Shown here: in pieces, positions 1 to 12,138 of the stretch
Position numbering within the stretch: the stretch's first letter is position 1
Layout: every line of letters begins with the position of its first letter
Program-made: the position numbers and the translations under genes
Source of the DNA: Phragmites australis
Taxonomy: Eukaryota; Streptophyta; Magnoliopsida; Poales; Poaceae
Direction of reading: 5' to 3'
Assembly: GCF_958298935.1 (NCBI RefSeq)
Contig: NC_084934.1
Coordinates: forward strand, 9,938,501 to 10,002,500
Length of the DNA stretch: 64,000 bases
Notes under the pieces: model-generated
What the model was told of the DNA's origin: nothing
What the model saw: the letters and a program-made list of their open reading frames with translations, nothing else
The model's database searches: none

Positions 1-1440
1 GACTGGCTAATGCGGGGTGATCGGCGTTGCCCTTCACGCTTGCCTCAACGGTCAATCATCGAACATTTTCACTCCTCAATAGTTGGTGATGGAAGTATGG
101 CACAATCATTCGAAAGGTTTGAGACACGTCGATTGGTGGAGTTTCAATGTTGATGATACAAAGTCTCCGACTAGAATAATCAAGAACCCTCGCAACCATT
201 ACACTACTACTCCATGGTTATCGAACGTGCTGAATGTTGTTGACCTCACCAAGAAGGTTTTCCCTGCATGTGAATCGAGAACATAAGCAAGAACACGGTA
301 GATGCAATCTGAGTATTACTAATTACCAATGAAGAACATGAATTGGGGTTCCACAAACCGATATTCGGTGAAATTGTCTAAAATAGAATAATCTAAGCAA
401 AACTCGAATCTAAACTATGACGGCTACAGAATATATATAAGAGAGGCATGAGGAGGTCGACCTAGGGTTGTAAGGCCATGGGAACGGATGCACACAACCT
501 GGACTTAGACCCCAACATGCTTACAAGGTCTGACATGATCCAAAACGGTGACACAATACTTTATTTCATCGACCCTGATTGCTTTCCAATGAATCTAAGG
601 GTGGGATCAGATCCGTTGGAAATAGCTCATCGTAAGCAACAAGAGCACCTTAATTGGACTCCATATGCGAAAGTCGTACCCAATTTATTGACATGCTATC
701 CACAGACTCCGAACCAAATTTGGAGTCACATTTGACTTACCTTCGAGGGGTGACGTCCAGGTGAGGTTATGGTGCTTCTCTCACATTCCTAAGCAAAAAA
801 ACATCACAAGAATTTAGTAGTATCCCATCCTTACCAAGAAAGTATGAACAGTGAGAAACAAGTTCACTTTGTTGTTTAAGTGCTCTTGTAATGGTTTATT
901 TGTGTTATATGTATTTGAAGGAGTGATGTTCTCATTAGTTGGCGCGTCCTATCACTGTGGGTGTTGGAGAAACACATGCATCCAGGTACACATACACCTT
1001 TCATGGATGCACACCAGCTATTCGACCAAAATACTCAATTGAAGAATCGTTCTTTCATTCATGTTACTCGAGGGGTGTCTTCTGTGGTGGAGAGAGGGCT
1101 AAGCTTGGGCCAAGAAACAATTGCATCCAACAAGGTATATGTTTAATTGATATGTTTTTTCCTTCTTATTTCAGTTGGTCCCCAATACGAAATGATTCCA
1201 TATTTTTTTGTGATGTTTGACATATATTCACTCGATTTTAGATTAATTGGGGAAGGAAAACAAAGACTGAGGTGGTGGTTTTCGAGTGAAGTTGTGGTCA
1301 TTGCTTGTTAGTCAATTTAAACAAAAATTGCAATATCATCATCTTTGATAATGGTTCAAACTCCATTTCCAACAGAAGAGAATTTCCACGGGCGAAGTTA
1401 GTCTGGTTTTGCTTAGAGCAAAGTCTGTGGTCAGGACAGG
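1..1440. other. Uncharacterised AT-rich flank
   Basis: I see no recognisable gene here. An open frame at 478-735 (85 codons, plus strand) resembles nothing I know. It follows a TATA-like stretch (atatatataagag near 430-443) of the kind found in grass LTRs, so the block may be old retrotransposon DNA. Short overlapping frames at 939-1220 show no motif. A transposon relic or a lost gene exon are both possible. Confidence 0.3.
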
Positions 1441-3173
1441 TGTAGTGAAAATAGTCCTATTAGGTCATGATTGTGATTTTGGTGATTAATGACAACATAG
1501 TCAATAAGACTAACATGTTTGTCAAAAATATATGTTAGGAGGTCTCATGGATGCAATACATGAAGAAGCCACCACAGTTAGGACAAACTTAGACTGAATT
1601 GGAAAAGTCCTAAGAAGATTTGCCTCACCGGATGATCTAGTGCTCTGGGTGTTGAACTCATCGGAGTATATTTGTCAAATAGGAGAGAGGCCTGAAGACC
1701 TCACCAGAGCAATTCTTCCAGAGAAGGTATTGTGCTGAAGAATATGCCTCACCGTATAGTCTGGTGATCAGTGGGAGTTGCACCTGAGTATTTCTAGAGA
1801 AACAAAGAGAAGGCTCAACCCACCTGATAGTCCGGTGTTGAAAAGGATGAATAAACCGGAGCATTATTACCAGAGAAGGATGCAGCCACTAAAGATCAAA
1901 GGTTCAACCCATCAGATGGTCCAGTGTGAATGGAATGAACACCAGATAATACATCGGATAATGAACAGTGAAAAAAAAAAGCAAAACGAAGTTCAACCCA
2001 ATGGATGGTCCAATGATGAAGGCAGTGTAACACCAGAGCATTATTGCTAGAGAGAGCTGCATTGGCTTGGTTGGCTAAAGACAACTCACCGGATAGTCCG
2101 GTGATGAAGTGATGAGCACCGGTTGCATACATCGGAGCAATTTACACAGAGAATGAAGAAAGGCTCGGATGACTTAGGATAACTCACCGGATAGTCCGGT
2201 AATAGAGATGAAGTATACACTGGTGTGTCCGGTGTTCATAGAGGCTTGAGTGGGGTTCCAACAGCTAGTTTGTGAGAGTGTACTCACCGGATGATCTGGT
2301 GTTAGTACTATTATTCTTATCGGATCATCCGGTGTTAACAACTTTTCAAACCCATTGGGTTAACGGCTAGTGTACGAGTTTGAGGCTATAAATACCCATC
2401 CACTCGGCCATTTGAAGGTGTTGGAATCTAGGGAAGTTCATATCACCTGAGAAGACATCCAAGCCACCAAAGTGCTCAAAGTGATCATTCAAGATGATGA
2501 AGCATACCATTAGAGAGTGATTAGTGCTTATAGGCCTAGGGAGAGTGTTGCTAGGTGATTGCTACTTAGAGAATGGATCAGGGAGTGATTCAACCTTGTA
2601 CTAAGTGGTACGCCGGTACCTTGGGGTCTTGGTTACTCACTAGCAAGCTTGTTGACCCTCTGACTTGGTGTGGAGCGACGGCAAGGCGATTGTGCGGGGA
2701 CATGAAGACTCTTACCTTGGTGGCTCAAGCTCCAAAGTGATCATGACAGCAAGGAATCAGAAGAGATGCTAGTGGTGAGACCTTGCCTTGGTGGCTTAGT
2801 GGCTCATCCAGGTGGAGGCCTTATCTTTGTGACTTGGTGGCTCAAGAGCCGTGACCGGGTGTCGATCGGGAGCATATCTTTTGTGTAGCTGCAACATGGA
2901 CTAGGGGTCGCATTCATGCTATCAATATCACGGAAAAAATTCCTTGTACCAAGTTTACTCTCTCTACCTTATTTACGTTTTCACATTTACATTCTTGCAA
3001 TTTACATTCTTAGATAAGTTGCAAGCTTTTTGATCGATAGAGTAGACACACTAGATAAATCTAGAACAAATCTAGATAGAATTTGATATAGGTTTATCTT
3101 GTGTTGTTTTTGAACAGAAATAGTTCTAAGTGTCCTAATTCACCTTCCTCTTAAAACGTCACTGATCCCTTTA
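1441..3173 (+). mobile_element. Candidate solo LTR, copia-like
   Basis: The block begins TGTAGTGAAAATAG and runs about 1.73 kb to CTGATCCCTTTA. The flanking pentamers ACAGG (1436-1440) and ACAGA (3174-3178) match at four of five bases, as a worn target-site duplication would. A TATA box (CTATAAATA, 2386-2394) sets plus orientation. The phrase TTTTGGTGATTAATGACAAC near the left end, and an end rich in CACCTTCCTCTT, are typical of grass copia LTRs. No internal coding region follows, hence solo LTR. The right end lacks the canonical CA, so that boundary is the weaker one. Confidence 0.55.
1627..2338. repeat. Reiterated palindrome in LTR U3
   Basis: About eight copies of a 17-bp palindrome with consensus CACCGGATAGTCCGGTG lie upstream of the LTR TATA box. 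The best copy is exact, at 2087-2103. Degenerate copies occur near 1627, 1750, 1820, 1908, 2184, 2283 and 2321. Spacing is irregular (roughly 40-120 bp). The position in U3 suggests binding sites or a self-amplifying satellite-like motif; neither role is shown by the sequence. Confidence 0.7.
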
Positions 3174-4450
3174 ACAGATTTACATGTTATGGAGTTAGGC
3201 CACATATTGTATCAATAATGGAAAAGCATTGCTTAATTTGTTATTGTAAAATATACTTTTTTATGGCTTTGCTAATATGATTCTAGAGAATTAGTTTTTG
3301 TTATTTATGGAAAACATTTTTCTTAATTTCTCTATTGTTTTATACTTCTGTTTGATGCGGAACGTGCAATTGCGGTGGCAGAAAAGCGCGGGAAGAAGGG
3401 ATGAGGATAAGGATTGGACTAGCAATCAGGATAGCTGCTTTGCGTATGTTCAACTTCGTAGATGACAAATATGATGTTATTCATGGTGGCATATTGCGCA
3501 TACACAAGGGGCTTTGTGAGTTAGCAATTACAATTTAATTCATTGTTAGTGTGTAGTTAGGTTTTTAGATGACTATCTACAAATCATATTTATTGTTCTG
3601 AGCAACTTTAAAATTCTTTTGCTATTAGGTTGCTTTGGGAAGAATTGTAGCTGCTTCAAGATTCAGGTTTATTTTTTGTGAGGATCCAAAGGTTCTGACA
3701 AACACCTTATTCAGAGAATATGCATCCTTATTCGGCAAGGATGAGATTAAAAAAATATATTGTAATGACGAGTTGTTCTTGTGAGGATCTTAAGGTTCTA
3801 ATGAACACCTTATTAAGAGATTATGCATGTTTCTAAAGTGATTTTGTATCTTCATGAAGATCAACCAACATGTAGAGCTTGAAGTTTATTTGCTCCATGC
3901 TTACCTTGGGTGTTTTGGTTAAGCTGGAGAACAAGCTAAGCGACCTCAGCGCCCGCGTGATGGACTGGAGGGAGTACGAGTAGACGAGACACGCACGGAT
4001 GCTGACTTGCATGAGCTTGCACAAGTAGCAACGTGCCTCATCGGTGGCGGTACGACAGACACACTTTAGCTTTATATGTATGTGGCACGCATATGTGATT
4101 ACTAGTATAGGATTAGGATGAGAGAGATAACTAGTGTCATCACTAATTTTATCATTTTCTTCATCTTATTACCGGCTCATCCAATGAGATTGGTATATAT
4201 TAAGTTGCCATGCCGAGTAAAGAAAGGACACTGAAACACCATATTGGGTTTAACCAAAACTCAAGATTTTTCTTGGAACTTGTTAGCAAAACATACAACC
4301 AACAATCATGAACCAATTGCATGAAACAAAACATTGTGCATTAAGGAAAGGCATTTAAGGGGAATATCATTCCTTAATTCGATGAGATCATCACATACAG
4401 TTCTTTATATTTCAAAGGGAAGCCAAGGCAACTTATGTCCATTCACAAGA
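3174..4450. other. Intergenic, no supported gene
   Basis: This is AT-rich DNA with two short stretches that look coding. One is at 3400-3537 on the plus strand (frame reading MRIRIGLAIRIAALRMFNF and on to a stop). The other is around 3905-3985 (reading KLENKLSDLSARVMDWREYE). Neither is flanked by a convincing set of splice sites and I cannot name a family. They may be remnants of a captured or decayed gene. Confidence 0.25.
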
Positions 4451-4833
4451 GGTGTGATTGGTTATCCGTATGCATTTTACCTACATAGACTATATATATA
4501 ACCTGAGGGGAAGCAGGTTAAGTGAAGTCATATTTGATAAAAAGAAAAATGTTTGGTTAGTTGTATCTGTCTAGATAAGCTGAACTGAGTTTTTGTTTGA
4601 TTAATCGAATCTGAGGTCGTATGAGCGGATTCAAAAGTTAATACTGTGATTAGTTGCTCGTATAAAGATGATTTTGTAATACTAATAAATGGACTCACCT
4701 GCATGAGCGAATACTGGAGCCTGCATCCGCTGAAGGAAAGCTCGATTTGAGCTTTCATCCCGGATCAGACTGCGGATATATATTTGTATCCGCCGAGCCA
4801 GAGTAAAACAGTACATATAGGCAATCAAACACG
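4451..4833. mobile_element. MITE-like element
   Basis: The left end GGTGTGATTGGTTATCCGTA is partly the inverted complement of the right end, which read from the other strand is CGTGTTTGATTGCCTATATG. The element is about 380 bp, AT-rich and without coding capacity. This fits the common grass MITEs that begin GTGTTTGATTGCCT. The inverted repeats are imperfect and I cannot fix the target duplication, so the boundaries are approximate. Confidence 0.4.
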
Positions 4834-5369
4834 TTTTTCTTTAAGATTATACGTAACCGCCCTACCAGGCAAGGTATCTATCCGCATCTCACACATAATG
4901 ATTATGGTATTCTGTACGGTATCTTCACACAAATATCTGCACACTCACCGTGTCCAGCAGCAAAGAGAAAAAACAATATCATTTAAGGAAAAAAACACGA
5001 CGTATTAAGAATTTAATAGTGCCATGAGCAAAATTCGCATAGAAATATTGCTAGCCAAATGAGAAAAATGAAAAGATACCCATCGATCACTGGCAAATAG
5101 GTGACGAGAAACTTCGGAAATCTTATATTGTACATACATCTGAAATTACTGTATCTTTCCATTGAAATATCTAGCACCTTTGTCTAGCCATTTCCGTAGT
5201 TTTCCCATTTCATATCAGGCCATATGAAGCTTGTGTTTCTGAATTGAACGGCGATCCATGCTTGTTGGTCGATCCAAGCGGCCTCCTGTCGTGTCGTGGG
5301 TGAGGCAACGAGAGTCACGCAGCTCCAATTCCAAATCCAAGCCCAACACGCCCAACACCAGCCGCATCC
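4834..5369 (+). promoter_or_regulatory. Presumed promoter and 5' UTR of the GNAT gene
   Basis: The 530 bp between the MITE-like element and the GNAT start codon change from AT-rich to GC-rich after about 5250, as grass gene starts often do. I see no strong TATA box close to the start codon. There is no upstream ATG in the main reading frame that would extend the protein convincingly. Confidence 0.35.
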
Positions 5370-7200
5370 ATGGCCGTCCTCAGAGCGTCCCCGCTCCTCC
5401 CCCAATCCCTCTCGCCCTCCTCCACCTGCCGCAGCGTCACCGCCGCAGCACTCGCTGCTAGAGCAGCCCCACCTGCTCCTCTTCCTCCCTCCTCCCGCGG
5501 CGTCAAGACCGGCATCCATGACAGGGCCAGGAAGAGGCTTCTTGCGAGGCGGACAAGCGGGGGACGAAAGGGGGTACCCTGCCTACCCACTGAGAAGGAG
5601 GTCGGCGTGACGGGCGGCGGGGAGGAGCAGGAGAACGACGAGGAGTACCTGGTGAGGGAGTCCGGGTGGGGGGTGCGGCGGATGGGGCGGGTCGGCGAGG
5701 AGATGCGGCGGGTGGCGCTGGTCCAGGCGGAGGCCTTCCACGTCCCCGTCGCGCTCTTCAACGACTTCTTCTTCAATTTCTTTAAAGTATGACTGCCTCT
5801 CTAGTCTCTACTGGCATTTTATCTGTGATGTTTATGCAGTAGTAATTTTCCTTCTGATGGTGGCGTTGTTGTTACTTGTTGCTTGTATTGGGTCAAGATT
5901 AGGCAGAGGTGCTGTCGGCGCTCATCTACAGAGTGAGGAACTCGCCGCTCAACAGGTGATTGATGCACCAGAAAGCTTTTCATTCATGTGTAATGGTTAT
6001 GGTGATTCCATACATTCTACAGACTAGACTATGGCACACAATCACTGTAACACAATGTGGTTGTTGGTCAAATGGACTGAAACAACTCTGTTCAAGTTCT
6101 TGCATTCTTCTAACCACAGATCGAAATATTCTCCCATGTGTTTTCGCCTGTTTTTCCAATCATATGTTTTACATTGAGTGGCATTCGTTCAGTTCTTCCT
6201 TTTTTCAATCATGTGTCTTAAATGGCCGTGTTCAAACCTTTGTGTAGGCTTACCGGATGATTAGCGCGTGAAGCTCAATTTAGTGGTGTTTCTATGATCC
6301 CATGGATTAAACTACAGTAATTTTACAGCGTGCTGCATGATTTTCCAAGTACTAATACTAGTCAGTTGCAACTGGGACTGTCGAATTGACCTGGGAGTTG
6401 TACAATTCACCACTCCCTTGTTTAGTTCAGTGTCCAAAACAGAGGGTCCTGAGGTACAAAATCTTGAGGCATGCTATATTGTAGTCACTGGTCTATCAAG
6501 ATCCTACTGGTGCTATCACAATTCACAAGTGTCATCACTATACCTGCAGAGAGTGTATTCCATCCAGGTGTTAGGACTAGTCGAGATGATAAATGCCTGA
6601 AGCTCATTTCACTGTCCAGCGTTTTTTTTCTGATAAGTGAACCATGGTTTTTCATAGGTATGCTTGTTTGGTGGCTGAAGCTGCCAAGGCAGCCAGCAGG
6701 ATGTCGATGGCACCATTCGAGAATATTGTTGGGGTCGTGGATTGCACGGTGCAGGATGAGGACGACATCCTTAAGCACCTCAAGGGTGCCGATGAGTACC
6801 TCTACGTGTCTGGAATTGCAGTGCTGCCATCATTCAGGTAGCCAACATGGCAACTAAAATGCAGTGTTTTCTGACTTCTACAGTTCTACATTCCCAAGAT
6901 TGCCAAGACATTCAGGAAATCCATTAATACTATATGTGCCGTATTCGGTTTACTTCCAGGAGGAGAAAGGTAGGGACCGCGCTGCTGAAAGCCTGTGAGG
7001 CGCTGGCTCTCCAGTGGAGGCACAGATTCATGGCTCTGAGGGCATATGAGGACGACGACAGCGCTCGAGGTCTCTACGCCAAGGCAGGGTACAGGGTGGT
7101 GTCAAGGGATCCTGACTGGGTCACCTGGGTGGGGAGGAGACGGCGTGTTCTCATGATAAAAGAGCTCCCGGTTCATGATCATCAGATGGAACAGCAATGA
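5370..7200 (+). CDS. Plastid-type GNAT family N-acetyltransferase, four exons
   Basis: The coding sequence is join(5370-5786, 5903-5955, 6658-6837, 6960-7200), giving 296 residues. All three introns are GT-AG and all phases close exactly (after codon 139, then inside codons 157 and 217). The ATG at 5370 lies in a good context (tccATGGCC). The first 70 or so residues are rich in Ala, Ser, Pro and Arg and poor in acidic residues, like a chloroplast transit peptide. The GNAT fold follows: the beta4 strand YLYVSGIAVLPSF, the acetyl-CoA loop RRRKVGTALL (residues 217-226) and motif B GLYAKAGYRVV (252-262). GNATs of this plastid clade acetylate protein N-termini and/or lysines, with acetyl-CoA as donor; that role is inferred from family. 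No frame damage is visible. Its 3' UTR is part of a tandem triplication. Confidence 0.9.
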
Positions 7201-7349
7201 TGACATCGACATGTTTCTTGAATTCATGGCATGTCCCCTGCTGCATTGTTTTTGGTGTATATGAGTTTGACTAGCGTCATGTACATGTTTAGCGGGCCTT
7301 TTTCTTTTCAGAGAATACGTAAAAGAGCTGCATAATTTTCCATCAGGAG

Positions 7350-7355
7350 AATAAA
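7350..7355 (+). terminator. AATAAA polyadenylation signal of the GNAT gene
   Basis: AATAAA lies 150 bp after the stop codon, in the segment that was later duplicated. Copies of the same signal recur in repeat units 2 and 3, so the gene has three potential 3' ends about 1.25 kb apart. Confidence 0.5.
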
Positions 7356-7439
7356 AGGTCTGGTACAAACCAGAAACAAAATGAAAAACTATTATTAGAA
7401 CCGATGGATCCTATTATCGGTACTTAAACCGGATAGCAC

Positions 7440-8500
7440 TGCACACTATCAAACAACGTATTTTTTAATATTACTTTTTTATACGGTACTTTCAAAAAGA
7501 TTGCACAAATTCAAAAAATTACAAAAATAACCCATTGTCGCGATATGATTTAGGGAAATCTAGTTTTCACACAATGAAAGAGCAAACAAATTTCGTCCTT
7601 CAGATCCGCGAAAAATGAATTTTCGTTCATTGAAATATAGAAAATATTTACTATTATTGAAAGTGCGAAAATTCAAATCTTCACAGTTCCATCCTAAGAA
7701 AATTTTATTTTCGTAGATTGGTTGTGGGAAAATATTGTCACACAATGAAAACAGAAAATTTTAAATTCACTGATCGGTGAGGCGAAAATATGTTTTTTTG
7801 GGTGATTTTTGTCTTACTACCAAAAATACAAAAAATTAGTTAAATTTTTTTATGCATGGTTTGGTGAAAAATGTTTGTTGTGCAAATAGGTCTAAAGTGA
7901 TTCATTTTTTCCTTAATTTTTGGTTCCATGTAATTTTCTCGATATTTCTTTATTTATTTGATTTAAAATTATGTGAGTAATTTTTTAAGTGAAGTAATGT
8001 TAGGAGGATATAAAATCTAATTTTTTTGAACAATAATAATTGTCAACCATAATTATCATAGAACCTGATACAGATGTTACATAAACATTACACAGAATAT
8101 GAGGTTTTTCATCGTAGTATGAATTTACCTTAACCATAAAGAGATGTTGACAACGATCTAGTGAAAATAGCTTTTCGCACAATGATCCAACGAAAATAGT
8201 TTTTTGCTCTTCGGTCCCTCAAAAACTATTTTCGCTCAATGGTCACACGAAATCTCCCGTTTTCGCTGAACGGCCCCGTGAAACTTCAATTTTCGCTCTT
8301 TCATTCATAGTAAATATTTGCTATATTTCAATTAGCAAAATTTCAAGTTTTCACTAATCCAACTTGCGAAAATTAGATTTTGTACAAACATCTCGTACAG
8401 TGGGTTATTTTTGTAATTTTTCAAATTTGTGCAATATTTCTAAAATTGTCATACAAAATAATAATATTAAAAAATTTATCAAACAACTACACATTTAATG
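7440..8500. mobile_element. Foldback (long-TIR) element inside each tandem unit
   Basis: The left arm (about 7440-7540) and right arm (about 8385-8500) are inverted complements. Both carry TTTTTAATATTA, then GCACAAATT, then AATTACAAAAATAACCCA in the same order. Weaker pairing continues inward for 200-300 bp, including AAATATAG/AAATATTTACTAT and repeated TTTTCGC/GCGAAAA motifs. No transposase is encoded, so this is a non-autonomous foldback or MITE-like DNA transposon. The same structure recurs in units 2 (about 8707-9747) and 3 (about 9955-10990). The superfamily is not determined. Confidence 0.65.
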
Positions 8501-11004
8501 GCATTTATATTTATGTTTTTGGTGTATATGAGTTTGACTAGCGTCATGTACATGTTTAGCGGGCCTTTTTCTTTTCAGAGAATACGTAAAAGAGCTGCAT
8601 AATTTTCCATCAGGAGAATAAAAGGTCTGGTACAAACCAGAAACAAAATGAAAAACTATTATTAGAACCGATGGATCCTATTATCGGTACTTAAACCGGA
8701 TAGCACTGCACACTATCAAACAACGTATTTTTTAATATTACTTTTTTATACGGTACTTTCAAAAAGATTGCACAAATTCAAAAAATTACAAAAATAACCC
8801 ATTGTCGCGATATGATTTAGGGAAATCTAGTTTTCACACAATGAAAGAGCAAACAAATTTCGTCCTTCAGATCCGCGAAAAATGAATTTTCGTTCATTGA
8901 AATATAGAAAATATTTACTATTATTGAAAGTGCGAAAATTCAAATCTTCACAGTTCCATCCTAAGAAAATTTTATTTTCGTAGATTGGTTGTGGGAAAAT
9001 ATTGTCACACAATGAAAACAGAAAATTTTAAATTCACTGATCGGTGAGGCGAAAATATGTTTTTTTGGGTGATTTTTGTCTTACTACCAAAAATACAAAA
9101 AATTAGTTAAATTTGTTTGTTTGTTGTGCAAATAGGTCCGAAGTGATTCATTTTTTCCTTAATTTTTGGTTCGATGTAATTTTCTCGATATTTCTTTATT
9201 TATTTGATTTAAAATTATGTGAGTAATTTTTTAAGTGAAGTAATGTTAGGAGGATATAAAATCTAATTTTTTCGAACAATAATAATTGTCAAGCATAATT
9301 ATCATAGAATCTGATACAGATGTTACATGAACATTACACAGAATATGAGGTTTTTCGTCATAAGTATGAATGAACCTTAACCATAAAGAGATGTTGACAA
9401 CGGTCTAGTGAAAATAGCTTTTCGCACAATGATCCAATGAAAATAGTTTTTTGCTCTTCGGTCCCTCAAAAACTATTTTCGCTCAATGGTCACGCGAAAT
9501 CTCCCGTTTTCGCTTAACGCCCCGTGAAACTTCAATTTTCGCTCTTTCATTCATAGTAAAATATTTGCTATATTTCAATTAGCAAAATTTCAAGTTTTCA
9601 CTAATCCAACTTGCGAAAATTAGATTTTGTACAAACATCTCGTACAGTGGGTTATTTTTGTAATTTTTCAAATTTGTGCAATATTTCTAAAATTGTCATA
9701 CAAAATAATAATATTAAAAAATTTATCAAACAACTACACATTTAATGGCATTTATATTTATGTTTTTGGTGTATATGAGTTTGACTAGCGTCATGTACAT
9801 GTTTAGCGGGCCTTTTTCTTTTCAGAGAATACGTAAAAGAGCTGCATAATTTTCCATCAGGAGAATAAAAGGTCTGGTACAAACCAGAAACAAAATGAAA
9901 AACTATTATTAGAACCGATGGATCCTATTATCGGTACTTAAACCGGATAGCACTGCACACTATCAAACAACGTATTTTTTAATATTACTTTTTTATACGG
10001 TACTTTCAAAAAGATTGCACAAATTCAAAAAATTACAAAAATAACCCATTGTCGCGATATGATTTAGGGAAATCTAGTTTTCACACAATGAAAGAGCAAA
10101 CAAATTTCGTCCTTCGGATCCGCGAAAAATGAATTTTCGTTCATTGAAATAGAAAATATTTACTATTATTGAAAGTGCGAAAATTCAAATCTTCACAGTT
10201 CCATCCTAAGAAAATTTTATTTTCGTAGATTGGTTGTGGGAAAATATTGTCACACAATGAAAACAGAAAATTTTAAATTCACTGATCGGTGAGGCGAAAA
10301 TATGTTTTTTTGGGTGATTTTTGTCTTACTACCAAAAATACAAAAAATTAGTTAAATTTGTTTGTTTGTTGTGCAAATAGGTCCGAAGTGATTCATTTTT
10401 TCCTTAATTTTTGGTTCGATGTAATTTTCTCGATATTTCTTTATTTATTTGATTTAAAATTATGTGAGTAATTTTTTAAGTGAAGTAATGTTAGGAGGAT
10501 ATAAAATCTAATTTTTTCGAACAATAATAATTGTCATGCATAATTATCATAGAACCTGATACAGATGTTACATGAACATTACACAGAATATGAGGTTTTT
10601 CGTCATAATTATGAATGAACCTTAACCATAAAGAGATGTTGACAACGGTATAGTGAAAATAGCTTTTCGCACAATGATCCAATGAAAATAGTTTTTTGCT
10701 CTTCGGTCCCTCAAAAACTATTTTCGCGCAATGGTCACGCGAAATCTCCCGTTTTTGCTTAACGCCCCGTGAAACTTCAATTTTCGCTCTTTCATTCATA
10801 GTAAAATATTTGCTATATTTCAATTAGCAAAATTTCAAGTTTTCACTAATCCAACTTGCGAAAATTAGATTTTGTACAAACATCTCGTACAGTGGGTTAT
10901 TTTTGTAATTTTTCAAATTTGTGCAATATTTTTAAAATTGTCATACAAAATAATAATATTAAAAAATTTATCAAACAACTACACATTTAATGGCATTTAT
11001 ATTT

Positions 11005-11200
11005 AGAGTCTGTTTGGTAGAACTTTAACTCCAAAAATTCTTATAGTTATGTATCTCTATCTTTAAAAGTTCTTGAGCTAGAACTGTAAGTTATCTTATT
11101 TTTATTTTAGATTAAAAATAGTTGATTAAATTACTTTATTATAGTATATAAACTCTAGATCTAAAATGAAACTGAGAGCTCTATTAAATAGGATCCTATA
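11005..11200. mobile_element. MITE-like element, TCTGTTTGGTAGA type
   Basis: The left end GAGTCTGTTTGGTAGAACTT recalls the widespread grass MITE end CTGTTTGGTAGAGCTC. The complement of 11170-11200 reads ATTTAATAGAGCTCTCAG, a partial inverted match. It abuts the last tandem unit directly. The ends are approximate and no duplication was identified. Confidence 0.35.
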
Positions 11201-12138
11201 CCAAAGTCCGATAGAACCAAAAGATATCGGCATTCCATCCGGTAGATCATACGTCCTATGTTGCTCCAACAACATTGCACATCTATCATGTTTAATTTGA
11301 AAACCCTCAATCAATTATCAATTAATTTGGTCCCCATTCGTTTTTTTAATCCTAATCAATTACCAGCTAACTTGATCCCATCCGTTTTTTTGTTTCCCGT
11401 GGCGTTCTCGCGGACGGCCACCCTTGCTTGGCGTGTATGGCAGCCTCCTTCGCGATGACCTGCACCGCGTTGCCAGCCTCACCTGCTTGGCGCGCGACAT
11501 CCTCTTTAGCACGCCGGCCTCCGAAGTTCGAATCGCATCCATCTCCTCCGCGACTACCACCATTTCGCCGCCAACCTCCACTGCTCGGCGCAGGGCATCC
11601 TCTTTCGCGCCAAGCACTTCTGTGCCATGCACCAGCCTCCGTGGTTCGGCATGCAGCCCACCTACAGACAACCTCCTCCGCGAGCGTTGGCATCCTTTGG
11701 TCTGTGCGCGGCAACCTCATCCGCGCGCCTTCCTCCGTGCCAACCACCTCCGCGGAGCGGCGTGCGGCCACCTCCTCCACGCCGCCGGTCTCACTCATAA
11801 GCAGATGTTCTAATTACTCAATACTTTTTTTGCAAATTCCTGGTGCACATTCTTAGTGCATGCACACTGCCTAGTTTGGCATGGTGAGCGCAGGAGCTTC
11901 CAGCGCATATACGAAACTACTATGACGTGTAAGATGGCCTCGGCGACGCTGTCAAAGACTCTGAAGCCATCCGAATCTCCATATAAGACGCTGTCGGGAA
12001 AAATGAAGAAGAAAGACATACGACACTGCATCAAAGATTCGAACGAAACGGAAAGATGGGAAAGATTAATCAAGTATGTATACATGCATGCAATTTAGCT
12101 GTTCTTATTGGCTCTTCATAACGTGCACAAATGAGATA
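11201..12138. other. GC-rich island, possible captured exon
   Basis: Positions 11400-11800 are GC-rich and open in several frames on both strands. The translations are Ala/Arg/Pro/Ser-rich with no domain I know. Downstream, a plus frame at 11934-12071 (MASATLSKTLKPSESPYKTL and on to ERWERLIK) ends at a good splice donor, AATCAAG|GTATGT. A minus frame over the same bases is also open. This could be a lost gene's exon or transposon DNA; I cannot separate the two. Confidence 0.25.

Larger units (their letters stand above)
7247..11004. repeat. Three tandem copies of a 1.25-kb unit from the GNAT 3' end
   Basis: Unit 1 is 7247-8513 (1267 bp), unit 2 is 8514-9760 (1247 bp) and unit 3 is 9761 to about 11004. 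Each starts TGTTTTTGGTGTATATGAG, which in unit 1 is GNAT 3' UTR, and ends TGGCATTTATATTTA. The units are almost identical. Units 2 and 3 share a deletion of about 20 bp and GTCCGAAG in place of GTCTAAAG near 7900, so unit 1 is probably ancestral and 2/3 arose later. The junctions share only a few bases (TTTATG/TGTTTTTGG), which suggests a microhomology event followed by unequal exchange. Identical small minus-strand frames at 7560-7745 and 8827-9012 are a by-product of the repeat, not genes. Confidence 0.95.

Noticed and set aside
1627..2338. Regularly repeated palindromes as a CRISPR-like array
   Set aside because: Irregular spacing, degenerate copies and an LTR context in a plant genome exclude it.
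5184..5776. Minus- and plus-strand frames overlapping GNAT exon 1
   Set aside because: Shadow frames of the GC-rich exon; only the 5370 frame continues through correctly phased exons.
7560..9012. Two identical 61-codon minus-strand frames (7560-7745, 8827-9012)
   Set aside because: They are identical because the 1.25-kb unit is repeated; they lie in the foldback element and have no domain.
11360..11856. Overlapping frames on both strands (up to 143 codons)
   Set aside because: Open in several frames at once because of GC-rich sequence; translations are low complexity without motifs.
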